The notes beneath the pieces were generated by a model, which was given only the letters and a program-made list of their open reading frames with translations, was not told where the DNA came from and searched no databases. Shown one piece after another: positions 27,341-36,157 of a stretch of 64,000 nt of DNA (positions are counted from its first letter, which is position 1; every line of letters starts with the position of its first letter). This DNA is from an uncultured Collinsella sp. (GTDB lineage: Bacteria > Actinomycetota > Coriobacteriia > Coriobacteriales > Coriobacteriaceae): contig CABUHO010000005.1 of the NCBI GenBank assembly GCA_902491395.1, positions 1 to 64,000 of the forward strand, written 5' to 3'. Made by a program: the position numbers and the translations under genes.

Positions 27341-27425
27341 ATTGACCTCCTGCGATTGCGTTTTGGCTTTCTTCTACCCAGTTTTGGGATGGCGGTCGCG
27401 CAGGTTTTTCGAGGCGGCAGGTGAA

Positions 27426-27665
27426 GCGGAAAATGTGTCCCAGTTTGAGGCGGGATTCCGGGATGGACTTTCCGCTTGGACCGCCGTTGGGAAAGCGTGT
27501 CCCGTTCTGAGCGCGGATTCCGGGATGAACTTTCCGCTTGAGGCGTCTTCCGGAAAATGAATCCCATTCCGAGCGTCGATTCCGGGATGCAGTTTCCGCT
27601 TGAAACGTCATCCGGAAACCGCATCCCAGTCTGAGCCGGAATTCTGGGATGGATTTTACGCTTGG
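27426..27665. repeat. 62-bp tandem repeat array, each unit a hairpin
   Basis: ATTCCGGGATG-like unit starts fall at 27455, 27517, 27579 and 27641, exactly 62 bases apart, with degenerate partial units on both sides. Within the array, GGAAA-x-TG-x-ATCCC is followed by its near-complement GGGATG-x-A-x-TTTCC, so each unit can fold. The period is not a multiple of three, and no frame or ribosome site argues for coding. It lies between the patatin gene and the ssrA 3' region. Confidence 0.85.
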
Positions 27666-27735
27666 GGCGACGTTGATGCGGGGCATGGCAGGCTGCAATC
27701 CGATCGGCATCGCATCTGCATAGGGTTGAAGCTTT

Positions 27736-27868
27736 GCGCGGAGAATCCGCGTATTTGCTTCGCAAATACGCACCGGCTTCGGCCGCCTGCCGGCGTCCTC
27801 GCCCGCTCGCTACAAACGCTTCGCGATTACTTAACGCTCGCGCCCTGCATAGAGTTCGATTCTCCGCG
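27736..27868 (-). repeat. Element behind ssrA with inverted and direct copies of its 3' end
   Basis: Read along the ssrA strand: after the terminator comes CGCGGAGAATCGAACTC (27852-27868), an inverted copy of the tmRNA T-arm. A GC-rich core with GGGCGCGAGCG and CGCGAAGCGTTTGTAGCG follows, then a small hairpin GCGTATTTGCGAAGCAAATACGC, and finally GATTCTCCGCGC (27736-27747), a direct copy of the tmRNA 3' end. The core resembles that behind tRNA-Glu (8239-8353). Confidence 0.75.
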
Positions 27869-27880
27869 GTACAGACTAGA

Positions 27881-27917
27881 AATAAAAAGGCAGGTAGATA
27901 TAAGTATCTACCTGCCT
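27881..27917 (-). terminator. Terminator of ssrA
   Basis: A perfect 13-base stem AGGCAGGTAGATA / TATCTACCTGCCT has a 4-base loop and is followed on the minus strand by TTTTATT. Confidence 0.92.
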
Positions 27918-27925
27918 GTAACTAT

Positions 27926-28289
27926 TGGTGGAGGCGCGGAGAATCGAACTCCGGTCCACGAAAGCCCCCTGATTGGCATCTCCAAGCTCAGTCGCTGGTT
28001 TAGTCTCGGACGCTTTGCGCGCAGCGACACGCTCGCGGCGTCCTAACCGGTTCGGTCTTAGCCTGCGCCATACCGATTACGTGCGCAGGAGCATTCCCCT
28101 AAAATGACGTCGCGCCGGTGTCGGGGAAATCACCGGGTTGACGCGCCGCTATAAACTAAGCAGCGAGAGCCATAGGCTCAAAAGAAGAGTTGTTGTCAAT
28201 TCAATTTGACGGTACCCCTGTTTAACGAGGCGAGGAGACCTCGGCTTGCTTCCTCTCTCAGAGCTATCGTGTCGAAACCAGTCGCCCCC
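27926..28289 (-). ncRNA. ssrA: tmRNA (trans-translation RNA)
   Basis: A 364-base tmRNA that rescues stalled ribosomes with SmpB. The 5' end GGGGGCGACTGGTTTCGACA and the 3' end, with T-arm GGAGTTCGATTCTCC then CGCCTCCACCA, form the tRNA-like acceptor (seven pairs, one G-T). The tag frame reads DNNSSFEPMALAA followed by TAG, after the usual charged Ala, and ends in the conserved ALAA proteolysis signal. Pseudoknot-like repeats fill the middle. A strong terminator lies 9 bases after the CCA. Confidence 0.97.
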
Positions 28290-28528
28290 GAATGTTGGGA
28301 AAGTCTGGATGGTATCGGGCCTGCAAACACCCGATAACCGTCGACTTTTCAAGGAACATACGGGGCGAGCCCCGCTTGTGGAGTGTTATCTTACCACGTT
28401 CTGAAAGCGGACAGCTGTTCTATGCACGAGCTGTGAAGACCCCAATGTGCGCTGCACTTCGCACTTTTGCTACCGATCGCGTCACGTATATTTTCGCCAA
28501 GCAGAATTGAACCGTCGAAAGGACCGTT

Positions 28529-28963
28529 ATGGATACCAAGCAGCAACTCGTCAATGCCCTCGCAGGCCTGGGCTCAACCATTACCGAAGCTATGGATGTC
28601 ATCGAGGGCTTTGTCCCCTGCGGACATCCCGCCCTCACGGTATCGAACGCACTCGTCGCGCTGGACGCTGACGATGATGCAGCTCTCGCCCAGCAGCTTG
28701 AGACCGTCGAGGGCTTTATCGACCACGTGAGCGAGAACCGCGGCGTGGCCGCCTACCACGGCATCGAGGTCGAGCTCGCGGGTCCCAAAGCCGATCTGCT
28801 CGCAGCAATCCGCGAGGTGGGCGCCCTTATGCAGACCGCAGGCGTCAAGAACACCCAGGTCAACGAGTGGGTCTACCGCAGTCTGGCAGCACTCGACAGC
28901 TCCGAAGAAAAGGCAGCCGAGCAGCTCGCAGAAAGTCCCGCCATTAAGGCCGAGCTTTTGTAA
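28529..28963 (+). CDS. Small acidic hypothetical protein
   Basis: A 144-residue acidic, helical, soluble protein of unrecognised family. ATG 28529 is preceded by GAAAGGACC, a convincing ribosome site. Sequence features: MDTKQQLVNALAGLGSTITE at the start, a lone Cys in EGFVPCGHPAL, and several Ala/Glu/Leu-rich helices (DDDAALAQQLETVEGFIDHV). There is no signal peptide, membrane helix or catalytic motif. It is monocistronic, running away from ssrA and toward the toxin-antitoxin pair, with a hairpin between. Confidence 0.75.
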   Translation: MDTKQQLVNALAGLGSTITEAMDVIEGFVPCGHPALTVSNALVALDADDDAALAQQLETVEGFIDHVSENRGVAAYHGIEVELAGPKADLLAAIREVGALMQTAGVKNTQVNEWVYRSLAALDSSEEKAAEQLAESPAIKAELL

Positions 28964-28972
28964 ATAGCAGAC

Positions 28973-29009
28973 GCGGGCCCCTTGGCGCATCGTCGTCCAA
29001 GAGGCCCGC
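28973..29009. terminator. Hairpin between convergent genes
   Basis: GCGGGCC-CCTTGG is mirrored by CCAAG-AGGCCCGC. It sits between the stops at 28963 and 29022 and may end transcription from both sides, though a T run is lacking. Confidence 0.5.
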
Positions 29010-29021
29010 AAACAGTTCGCG

Positions 29022-29537
29022 TCAACCGATAGTCGCGCCGCCGCGTTCGGCCAAAGCAAGAATCGGCATCATTTGACGAGGTGTCTTTGCTGCAAGATCG
29101 GCATGTTCGAGCAGCTTGCGATCGTTGGTCACCAAGTAATCAACCTGGGCGCGTTTGCATGCGGCGAGTACCAAGTTGTCCTCGTAATCGCGATGGAGCG
29201 CTAAGTATTTGTCGGCCAGCCAAAGGTCCGACGCATCTGCACCCACGGCCGTGGCGTTTTCGGTCATATTCCGAACAAACGCCAGCGCAGCGTCGCCAAT
29301 TGCACGGGCAGATGCCTCGCCGAGCGCTCCCCCGCTGGCAAGAACGCTACGCTTCAGCTCGTGTTGGACAACGTACAGTACGTCATTAGCGATATGCACC
29401 GGAAAGAACAGCGACGCCCCCGTCTCCGTCGCCTGCCCAATAAACGCACGCGCGGCAAGCGACTCGGCATGGTCGACGCAAAACGAATCAACCCATACGT
29501 TGGCATCCACCATTATTTTGAGGAAAGCCCCGCTCAC
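29022..29537 (-). CDS. PIN-domain toxin of a type II toxin-antitoxin pair
   Basis: A 171-residue PIN-domain protein, probably a VapC-like ribonuclease. The first acidic metal ligand is in IMVDANVWVDSF near residue 10. Further acids are in the ASDLWLADKYLALHRDYEDN region, and a final Asp is in YLVTNDRKLLEHADL, the usual C-terminal PIN signature (TxDxxLL, here TNDRKLL). Its ATG at 29537 overlaps the antitoxin stop by four bases (ATGA). It is somewhat longer than classical VapC (about 130 residues). RNA target unknown. Confidence 0.85.
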   Translation of the reverse strand: MSGAFLKIMVDANVWVDSFCVDHAESLAARAFIGQATETGASLFFPVHIANDVLYVVQHELKRSVLASGGALGEASARAIGDAALAFVRNMTENATAVGADASDLWLADKYLALHRDYEDNLVLAACKRAQVDYLVTNDRKLLEHADLAAKTPRQMMPILALAERGGATIG

Positions 29538-29869
29538 AGGATCATCCCCTTTTGGCGATAATGCTCATCCATGGCGTCGGAATAGATTGCGTCCCAATCG
29601 CGATCGTCGGATACGGGCGACGTAGCGATGCCCAAATCTGCATAAAGCCGGTCTGCCGCTGCCCACGACGCGGCGAACGGTGTATCGGGCGCGACGGTCT
29701 GCCGCCGGCCGTCGACGGCCGCAAGCACTTCCTCGCACTGCCCGCCACCCTGCGCGACCTTGGCCACCACCTTTTTGATGAGCTCGGGCAGTGACCCGCC
29801 CGAAAGCCGCAGCGCCTCCTCGGCACGGTTCTTGACCTGGCGATCTACGCGAACGTTCACCTGCGCCAT
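29534..29869 (-). CDS. Antitoxin with ribbon-helix-helix N terminus
   Basis: A 111-residue antitoxin directly upstream of the PIN toxin. The N-terminal MAQVNVRVDRQVKNRAEEAL resembles RelB/DinJ-type ribbon-helix-helix DNA-binding segments; the rest (DDRDWDAIYSDAMDEHYRQK) would wrap the toxin. ATG 29869 starts the conserved part, but it has a poor ribosome site. A GTG at 29887 lies behind GAAGGGAG and would add six residues, so the exact start is uncertain. The promoter region holds three GCTAGC sites suited to autorepression. Confidence 0.82.
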   Translation of the reverse strand: MAQVNVRVDRQVKNRAEEALRLSGGSLPELIKKVVAKVAQGGGQCEEVLAAVDGRRQTVAPDTPFAASWAAADRLYADLGIATSPVSDDRDWDAIYSDAMDEHYRQKGMIL

Positions 29870-29909
29870 GCCACTAACAGCACCCACGTCGATCCCGCTC
29901 CCTTCAATT

Positions 29910-29956
29910 GCTAGCCATGCTAGCACCACTATATAAAGAAGCTAGCACATGGTCAA
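29910..29956 (-). promoter_or_regulatory. Promoter and putative operators of the toxin-antitoxin pair
   Basis: On the minus strand TTGACC (29951-29956), a 17-base spacer and TATAGT (29928-29933) make a good sigma-70-type promoter. GCTAGC palindromes lie in the spacer (29941-29946) and just downstream (29919-29924 and 29910-29915), well placed for the antitoxin to block RNA polymerase. Confidence 0.75.
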
Positions 29957-29960
29957 ATGC

Positions 29961-30004
29961 AAAAGACCTGCGCTCGGACGACACCGATGCCGTCTGGGCG
30001 CAGG
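29961..30004 (-). terminator. Terminator of the P-type ATPase gene
   Basis: The stem CCTGCGCCCAGACG / CGTCCGAGCGCAGG (minus strand, with mismatches) is followed by TCTTTT. It lies 27 bases beyond the ATPase stop. Confidence 0.75.
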
Positions 30005-30030
30005 CCAAATAACGTGGGCGAACACGTCTG

Positions 30031-32106
30031 CTAACGCAGGTAAGCCTTCGCGTTGCCTAGGCTGTAGGCGATCGTTGAGCCGTTGTGCAGCAATGACGAC
30101 GTCTGCGGGGTAATCGCGCCGGTAATGCCGAGCGCCAGGAGTGCCGAGTTGGTGAGCATCACCTTGGAATACGAACTCGTCAGACGGTCGATGAGACCCT
30201 GACTCATGCGGCGCAGGCGCACGATCGCGGCCAGATCCGTATCGGTCAGGATGATATCGGCGACTTCCTTGGCGATGTCGCTTCCGCCACCCATGGCCAG
30301 GCCCACGTCGGCCAAACCGAGCGCCGGCGAATCGTTGACGCCGTCGCCCACCATGGCAACATGGCGCCCCTCGCTCTTAATGCGTTCCACATAGGCGTAC
30401 TTGTCCTCGGGCAGCAGTTCGGCCTTAAACTCGTCGACACCCGCCTCGCGCGCAATGCGCTCGGCCGTGCGCTCGGAATCGCCCGTGAGCATAACGACAT
30501 GCTTGACGCCCAGCGCATGCAGGTCGACGATGGCCTCACGGACCCCAGGCTTGAGCGGATCTTCGATGCCGAGCACGCCGACGACCTTTCCATCGACCGC
30601 CAGATACAGCGGCGACAGGCCCTGCATCTGGGACTCAATGCGCTCCTTGATGTCGGATTCGAGCTGTGCGCCCTCGTCCTCAAATACAAAGTGCGCGGAA
30701 CCGATGATGGCGCGACGTCCTTCAATGGACGAAGCGATGCCGTGCGCCACGATGTACTCGACGGCGGCATGGCGCTCGCGGTGCTCGAGCCCACGCTCGT
30801 GAGCAGCGTTGACCACGGCACGCGCCACCGGATGCGGGAAATGCTCCTCCAAGCAGGCAGAAAGGCGCAGGATCTCGTCCTCGCTCCAGCCATCGGTGGT
30901 GAGTACGCAGGCAAGACGCGGCTGCGCCTCGGTGAGCGTGCCGGTCTTATCAAAGACAATGGTGTCGGCCTTGGCAAACGACTCAAAGTACTTCGCGCCC
31001 TTGACCATGACGCCCATCTTGGCAGCATCGCTCATAGCGGTCATGACGGCAACGGAACCCGTGAGCTTGAGTGCGCACGAGTAGTCGACCATCAGTGCCG
31101 CTGAGGTCTTGATGAGGCTGCGGGTGGTAAGCGCAACCAGGCCCGCGAGCAGGAAGTTCCACGGGACGATCTTGTTGGCAAGGTCCTCCATATGCGACTG
31201 GCCCTCGGACTTGAGCGAGTCGGCCGTCTGCACGAGCGAGACGATTGAGCGCAGTTTGGTCTGAGCCGTGTTAGCGCGCACGCGAACCAAGATGCTGCCG
31301 TCTTCCACGACGGTTCCGGCGAACACGTCGTCGTCCACGCTGCGTTCGACGGCCAGCGGCTCGCCGGTCAGGGTCGCCTGGTTGACCATAGCGCTCCCCT
31401 GCTCGACAACACCGTCGATGCAGATGGACATGCCGGTGCGCACGGCGACCAGATCGCCGGGCTCAAGCTCGGTCGCGGCAACGCTTACCTCGGTGTCGCC
31501 GACAACCTTTTGCGCCTTGTCGGGCACATCGAGCAGCGAGTTGATGAGCTCGTTTTCACTCATGGCGCGGGTGTAGTCCTCGAGCAGCTCGCCCACGTTG
31601 AGCAGGAACATCGTCTGGCCCGCGGTGTCGACATCACGCTTGACGAACGAAATGCCGATGGCCGAAGCGTCGAGCACGGGAACGGTCAGGCGCGGCTGCG
31701 CGAGCTCACGGAGGGCGGCGCGCAAAAAGGTCATGTAACCGGCCACGACAAACACCGCACGCAGGGGCGTGGGCAAAAACCAGCGACGTGCGTAGTGGGC
31801 GCCGACAAGTGTGGCAAGATCCATGACGAGCTTGTGCTTGCGCGGCTCGAGTTGTATCACGTAGCCCGTCTTTGCGTCGGCAATGGCCTGAGCGTCGAGC
31901 GCACCGACGGCGGCCAGCACGGCATCGCGGCGCGACTCGTCGTATTCGAGCGCCATCTGGCCAATGCGGCCATACACGCGCACCTTGCGCACGCCGTCGA
32001 TGTCGCCACCAAGCTTAAGAAGCGCATCGAGATCGCTCTCTGGCACAGGACCCGCCAACTGGAGGCGGGTCCTGCCGGGGATCTCGCTGATAATCGAGAA
32101 TCTCAT
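30031..32106 (-). CDS. P1B-like (heavy-metal type) P-type ATPase with SCA membrane motif
   Basis: A 691-residue P-type ATPase. Motifs: actuator TGEP (in NQATLTGEPLAVE), phosphorylation site DKTGTLT near residue 385, HP motif in EEHFPHPVARAV, and the hinge VGDGVNDSPALGLADVGLAM. The N terminus (GRTRLQLAGPVPESDLDALL onward) is a ferredoxin-like metal-binding-domain fold without the CxxC metal site. The transmembrane helix before DKTGTLT reads MVDYSCALKLTGSVAVMTAM, where copper pumps have CPC; the transported metal is therefore unclear. Gene start at ATG 32106. It is preceded by a small DUF6110-like gene 18 bases upstream, which probably shares its transcript. Confidence 0.88.
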   Translation of the reverse strand: MRFSIISEIPGRTRLQLAGPVPESDLDALLKLGGDIDGVRKVRVYGRIGQMALEYDESRRDAVLAAVGALDAQAIADAKTGYVIQLEPRKHKLVMDLATLVGAHYARRWFLPTPLRAVFVVAGYMTFLRAALRELAQPRLTVPVLDASAIGISFVKRDVDTAGQTMFLLNVGELLEDYTRAMSENELINSLLDVPDKAQKVVGDTEVSVAATELEPGDLVAVRTGMSICIDGVVEQGSAMVNQATLTGEPLAVERSVDDDVFAGTVVEDGSILVRVRANTAQTKLRSIVSLVQTADSLKSEGQSHMEDLANKIVPWNFLLAGLVALTTRSLIKTSAALMVDYSCALKLTGSVAVMTAMSDAAKMGVMVKGAKYFESFAKADTIVFDKTGTLTEAQPRLACVLTTDGWSEDEILRLSACLEEHFPHPVARAVVNAAHERGLEHRERHAAVEYIVAHGIASSIEGRRAIIGSAHFVFEDEGAQLESDIKERIESQMQGLSPLYLAVDGKVVGVLGIEDPLKPGVREAIVDLHALGVKHVVMLTGDSERTAERIAREAGVDEFKAELLPEDKYAYVERIKSEGRHVAMVGDGVNDSPALGLADVGLAMGGGSDIAKEVADIILTDTDLAAIVRLRRMSQGLIDRLTSSYSKVMLTNSALLALGITGAITPQTSSLLHNGSTIAYSLGNAKAYLR

Positions 32107-32124
32107 AGTTTGTGCCTGGAAGCG

Positions 32125-32370
32125 CTACTCAGCTGCGTTGTCCGCGGCGGCCTCGCTCTGGGTGATGTAAGAAGCCTCGGCAACCATGTCGTCGACATTA
32201 GCCTTGGCCTGCTCGACCATGTCCTGGTAGCCGTTCTTGATGCGCATACCGCACGCAATACCCTGCACGCAGGCATTCTTGACCGGAGCGCTGGTAAGCA
32301 GCTTGATGCCGGCCGTGCCAAGCAGAAAACCGCCACCAACAAGCAGGGTGTTAAACGTCGACTTCTTCAT
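32125..32370 (-). CDS. Small membrane-anchored protein, DUF6110-like
   Basis: An 81-residue protein starting MKKSTFNTLLVGGGFLLGTA at 32370, behind AAAAGGGAGAAG. It has one N-terminal hydrophobic helix and an acidic Ala-rich C terminus. The opening matches what I recall of DUF6110 proteins, which have no known function. It lies 18 bases upstream of the P-type ATPase gene in the same direction, so an accessory role in metal transport is plausible but unproven. Confidence 0.8.
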   Translation of the reverse strand: MKKSTFNTLLVGGGFLLGTAGIKLLTSAPVKNACVQGIACGMRIKNGYQDMVEQAKANVDDMVAEASYITQSEAAADNAAE

Positions 32371-32565
32371 GTTGCTTCTCCCTTTTGCCGCATGGGGCGC
32401 GGCATGGTGCCTTAGCACCCGAGTTCATCAGTTAGCTCGAGCACGCTTTTGAAATACCTTAATTCTATCTAACTATCTAGGTCAGCCATGGCTAACCTTT
32501 TGAAAATTAACGATGCGGAGTAACCGATTGTCAATGTGACAAAGGGACTGTTCCTTTGCCCCTTC

Positions 32566-34323
32566 TTACAGCTGCCAGGCAGCCGCTTCCTTTTGCAGCG
32601 CAACCATGCGGGCGAATTCTCCACCTGCCGCCTTGAGCTGCGCCGGAGTGCCCTGCTCGGCAACCACACCATCCTTGAGTACAACGATCTTATCGGCATT
32701 TTCTACCGTGCGCATACGGTGGGCGATCACGATAACTGTCTTTCCTGCGAGCAGGCGGGAGAGCGCCTGCTGCACCACGGTCTCGTTCTCCACATCCAAA
32801 CTCGCCGTCGCCTCGTCCAGCAACACAATCGGCGCATCTTTGAGCAGCGCGCGGGCGATGGAGATGCGCTGGCGCTCGCCGCCGGACAGCTTGGAGCCGT
32901 TCTCGCCGATCATGGTGTCATAGCCCTGCGGCATGCGGCTCACAAACTCGTCGCAGTTGGCGGCACGCGCGGCAGCAAGCACTTCCTCATCGGTGGCATC
33001 GCGACGACCAAGACGGATGTTTCCCATCACCGTGTCGTCAAAGAGCAGCACGTCTTGGAACACAATGGCGTAGTCGCGCAGCAGCACCTCGGGGTCCACG
33101 CTCGCAACATCCACGCCACCCACGGTGACCGTGCCTTCGGTGGCGTCCCAAAAGCGCGCGGCCAGGCGGCTCACCGTAGACTTACCGGAACCCGAAGGAC
33201 CGACCAGCGCCGTAACTTCGCCTTCCTTGGCGGTAAAGCTCACATCGGTAAGAACTTTCTCGCCGGCGCGGCCGTCCTCGCCCGCACCATAGCCAAATGC
33301 CACGTGATCGAACACCACATCGTGGCCCACGGGCTCAAATTTCTCGCTGCCCCGCGCCACAGGCTCTTCCATGATGGAACGCATGCGCTTGGCAGACGAC
33401 TCGGCGACAAACAGCTCCGACACGAGCATAAGGGCCTGATCAAACGGCGCGTAGATACGGCTCACCATAAGCAGGAAGGCAAACATCACCAAAAAGTCGA
33501 CCTGCCCGGAGGCGACCATCGTGGCGCCCGTGACCAGCGTGGTGGCAATGCCCAGACGCAGAATGGAGAAGGCGGAGTTGACCAGAAGCCCGTTGACGAG
33601 CTCGCCCTTGGTGGTCTCGCGCTCCTCGACATCGATCACGGCGTTGAGCCCCTCAAGATAATGGGCCTCCTGGTTGGTGGCGCGGATTTCGCGCACGCAG
33701 TCGAGCGTCTCCTGGATCGCCTCGGTGACCTTGACCTTCTCGGCGCGCACGCGGTCGAACACCGGGGTCATGGGGCCGCGTGTTAGATACAGCACGGCAA
33801 AGGCCACGGGAATGCTCCAAAACGCCGCGATCGCCAGCTGCCAGCAAAAGAACAGCGACGACACGAACACGATGGCACTTGCGATGATGGCGCCCCAGAG
33901 TTCTCCCAGCACATGGCTGTAGGCATGCTCCATAGTCTGAACGTCACCCATGATGGTCTCGGTTAAATCGGCCAGATCACGACGACCAAAAAACGACAGC
34001 GGCAGTTTGCGCAAGCGCTCGGCGATCTCCATACGCTGCTTGCCGCACTCCTCGTAAAAGATGCAGTAGGTGTAGTAATACTGTTGCCAGTTAGAGGCAA
34101 AGAGCAACACGAAAAAGACCAGGAGGCCGCCCACGATCGGCAGGGCATCCGGCAGGTCAGCCCCGCTGGCGAGATGCTCGACAAAGCCGGCCATAACCAG
34201 GAATAAAAAGCCCATGCCGGCCATGGTAATAAGATTGGTGAGCGCGGTCCAGAAGACACCGCGTTTTACGCCGGCGATGCCTTTATCGGATAGGAAATAC
34301 TTCTTTTGGAATGAGGCGAACAT
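32566..34323 (-). CDS. ABC transporter, fused permease and ATPase (second subunit)
   Basis: A 585-residue half-transporter: six transmembrane helices in the first ~320 residues, then a nucleotide-binding domain with Walker A GPSGSGKST, signature LSGGERQRISIARAL, Walker B IVLLDEATASLD and H-loop IVIAHRMRTV. The ATG at 34323 abuts the stop of the upstream half-transporter (34324), so the two are coupled and should form a heterodimer. Such pairs next to an AraC-type regulator resemble the YbtP/YbtQ or IrtA/IrtB siderophore-linked transporters, but multidrug export is equally possible. Confidence 0.9.
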   Translation of the reverse strand: MFASFQKKYFLSDKGIAGVKRGVFWTALTNLITMAGMGFLFLVMAGFVEHLASGADLPDALPIVGGLLVFFVLLFASNWQQYYYTYCIFYEECGKQRMEIAERLRKLPLSFFGRRDLADLTETIMGDVQTMEHAYSHVLGELWGAIIASAIVFVSSLFFCWQLAIAAFWSIPVAFAVLYLTRGPMTPVFDRVRAEKVKVTEAIQETLDCVREIRATNQEAHYLEGLNAVIDVEERETTKGELVNGLLVNSAFSILRLGIATTLVTGATMVASGQVDFLVMFAFLLMVSRIYAPFDQALMLVSELFVAESSAKRMRSIMEEPVARGSEKFEPVGHDVVFDHVAFGYGAGEDGRAGEKVLTDVSFTAKEGEVTALVGPSGSGKSTVSRLAARFWDATEGTVTVGGVDVASVDPEVLLRDYAIVFQDVLLFDDTVMGNIRLGRRDATDEEVLAAARAANCDEFVSRMPQGYDTMIGENGSKLSGGERQRISIARALLKDAPIVLLDEATASLDVENETVVQQALSRLLAGKTVIVIAHRMRTVENADKIVVLKDGVVAEQGTPAQLKAAGGEFARMVALQKEAAAWQL

Positions 34324-36150
34324 TTAGGCCTCGCCTCCTTTCGCGACGGCGGCATCCGCGGTCGAAGCAGTGATTTTCCAGCTCGCGGCCTGTTCGTATT
34401 CGGCCCACATCTTGGCATATAGACCCTCTTGGGACAGCAGTTCGGCATGGGTGCCCGACTCCTGCACGCTGCCCTGGTTGAGCACCACGATTTGGTCTGC
34501 GCCCACTACAGTCGAGAGTCGGTGCGCAATCATAATGACCGTGCGACCCGTCGCCAGCTTGCTAAAGGCGCGCTGGATGAGCGCCTCGTTCTCGGGGTCG
34601 GCAAACGCCGTGGCCTCATCGAGCACCACGATAGGCGCGTCTTTAAGGATCGCGCGGGCGAGTGCCACGCGCTGGACCTCGCCACCCGAAAGATATGCTC
34701 CGCCGGCGCCGAGCATGGTGTTGATGCCCTGTGGGAGCTTGGCCACAATGTCGTCGCACTGAGCTGCGGAGAGGGCCGCACGCACTTCGTCGTCAGTGGC
34801 CGTAGGCTTGGAGGCGCGCACGTTATCGGCAAGTGTTTGCCGGAACAGCTGGTTGGTCTGGAACACGAAGGCGACCTGGTCCATAAGCTCGTTCGGATCC
34901 ATATCGCGAACGTCCACACCGCCTACGAGCACTCGACCCGAGGAAACATCCCAAAAACGCGGGATCAGGCTTGCACAGGTTGACTTGCCGCCTCCCGAAG
35001 GACCCACAAGCGCGAGGGTACTACCCGCGGAAACGCTAAAACTCGCATGGTTGACGGCAGGCGCCTCGGCGCCCTCGTAGGTAAAGCTCACATCCTCAAA
35101 TCGCACGTCGCTGCTGGCAGGGTACTTGGGTTGAGCGGGCACGGAGAGCTGCTTGGAATCCATGACGCTTCGGATGCGAGCCAGCGAATCGGCACTCATC
35201 TGAGACGCCTCGCCCACAAACATGAGCTTGGTCATGGCCGTCGGCACCACGGCCGAAAATATCGCGTAAAACGTGAAGTTGGCCATAAAATGCGCGAAGT
35301 CCGTCTCGCCCGGCGCCAACAGCAACGCCACGGGCAATAGGAATGCCACAAGACCATTGAGCGCGGTTAGGTTGAGTACCTGCGGACCTCGACAGAACGT
35401 GCCCGAATAGTTTTGCGCCATGTCGGCGTATTCGGCGATCGCGTCGTGGAACGCCTTAAAGGAATAGACCGTCTGCTGAAACACCTTGACCACGGGAATG
35501 CCGCGTACGTATTCGGTACCGGTCTTGTTCATCTTGACCAGCGCGCCCATGTAGGCCTTCATAAACTCGCCGCCCTTGCCGCCCATCATGGTAGCCATGG
35601 CGCCAAGCGAAACGACGACCGAGATAAGGCACGCCGCGCCCAAACGCCAATCGAGGGCGAAAAGCAGCACGAGCAGACCTGCAACCATGGCGGTGGCGCC
35701 GGCGATATCGGGTAGCATGTGTGCGAGCAGCGTCTCGGTTGAGGCGGCGCATCCGTCTACGATACGGCGCAGCTCACCGGTGGCATGCGTGTCAAAGTAG
35801 CCGAGCGGCAGCTTAAGCAGATGCTCGCTCGTAGCCTTGCGGATATTGGACGCGCAGCGAAACGCGGATAGGTGCGTACACATGAGTCCCACGAAATAAA
35901 CCACAATGCTCGCCAGGGCAAAGCCCACAGCCCACCAACCATACATCGCGATGTCGGTGGCCTCGCTCCAGTTAGGCGCCACGGCGATAAGGTCTCGCGC
36001 AACAAACCAGATACACACGTACGGGCCAAAGCTCAGCAGCTGCGAGAGCGCCGAGAGAGCCATGCCCAAATATGTTAGGAATTTACGGTCGCCGGCATAT
36101 GCAAGCAGCTCGCCGATGCCGCCGCCTTCCCTTTTTGATCCCTTTGCCAT
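34324..36150 (-). CDS. ABC transporter, fused permease and ATPase (first subunit)
   Basis: A 608-residue half-transporter with N-terminal membrane domain and C-terminal ATPase: Walker A GPSGGGKST, signature LSGGEVQRVALARAIL, Walker B IVVLDEATAFADPENEALIQ, H-loop MIAHRLSTV. In the Walker B region ATAFADPENE differs from the usual ATSALD, a pattern I associate with siderophore/metal-linked exporters of this type. ATG 36150 follows AAAGGAAT. A 10-base inverted repeat starts 8 bases upstream of the start codon, and the AraC-type gene is divergent. Confidence 0.9.
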   Translation of the reverse strand: MAKGSKREGGGIGELLAYAGDRKFLTYLGMALSALSQLLSFGPYVCIWFVARDLIAVAPNWSEATDIAMYGWWAVGFALASIVVYFVGLMCTHLSAFRCASNIRKATSEHLLKLPLGYFDTHATGELRRIVDGCAASTETLLAHMLPDIAGATAMVAGLLVLLFALDWRLGAACLISVVVSLGAMATMMGGKGGEFMKAYMGALVKMNKTGTEYVRGIPVVKVFQQTVYSFKAFHDAIAEYADMAQNYSGTFCRGPQVLNLTALNGLVAFLLPVALLLAPGETDFAHFMANFTFYAIFSAVVPTAMTKLMFVGEASQMSADSLARIRSVMDSKQLSVPAQPKYPASSDVRFEDVSFTYEGAEAPAVNHASFSVSAGSTLALVGPSGGGKSTCASLIPRFWDVSSGRVLVGGVDVRDMDPNELMDQVAFVFQTNQLFRQTLADNVRASKPTATDDEVRAALSAAQCDDIVAKLPQGINTMLGAGGAYLSGGEVQRVALARAILKDAPIVVLDEATAFADPENEALIQRAFSKLATGRTVIMIAHRLSTVVGADQIVVLNQGSVQESGTHAELLSQEGLYAKMWAEYEQAASWKITASTADAAVAKGGEA

Positions 36151-36157
36151 GAGATTC

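Noticed and set aside
27426..27665. CRISPR-like array
   Set aside because: The 62-base units are repeated throughout with no unique spacers, and there are no cas genes in the window.
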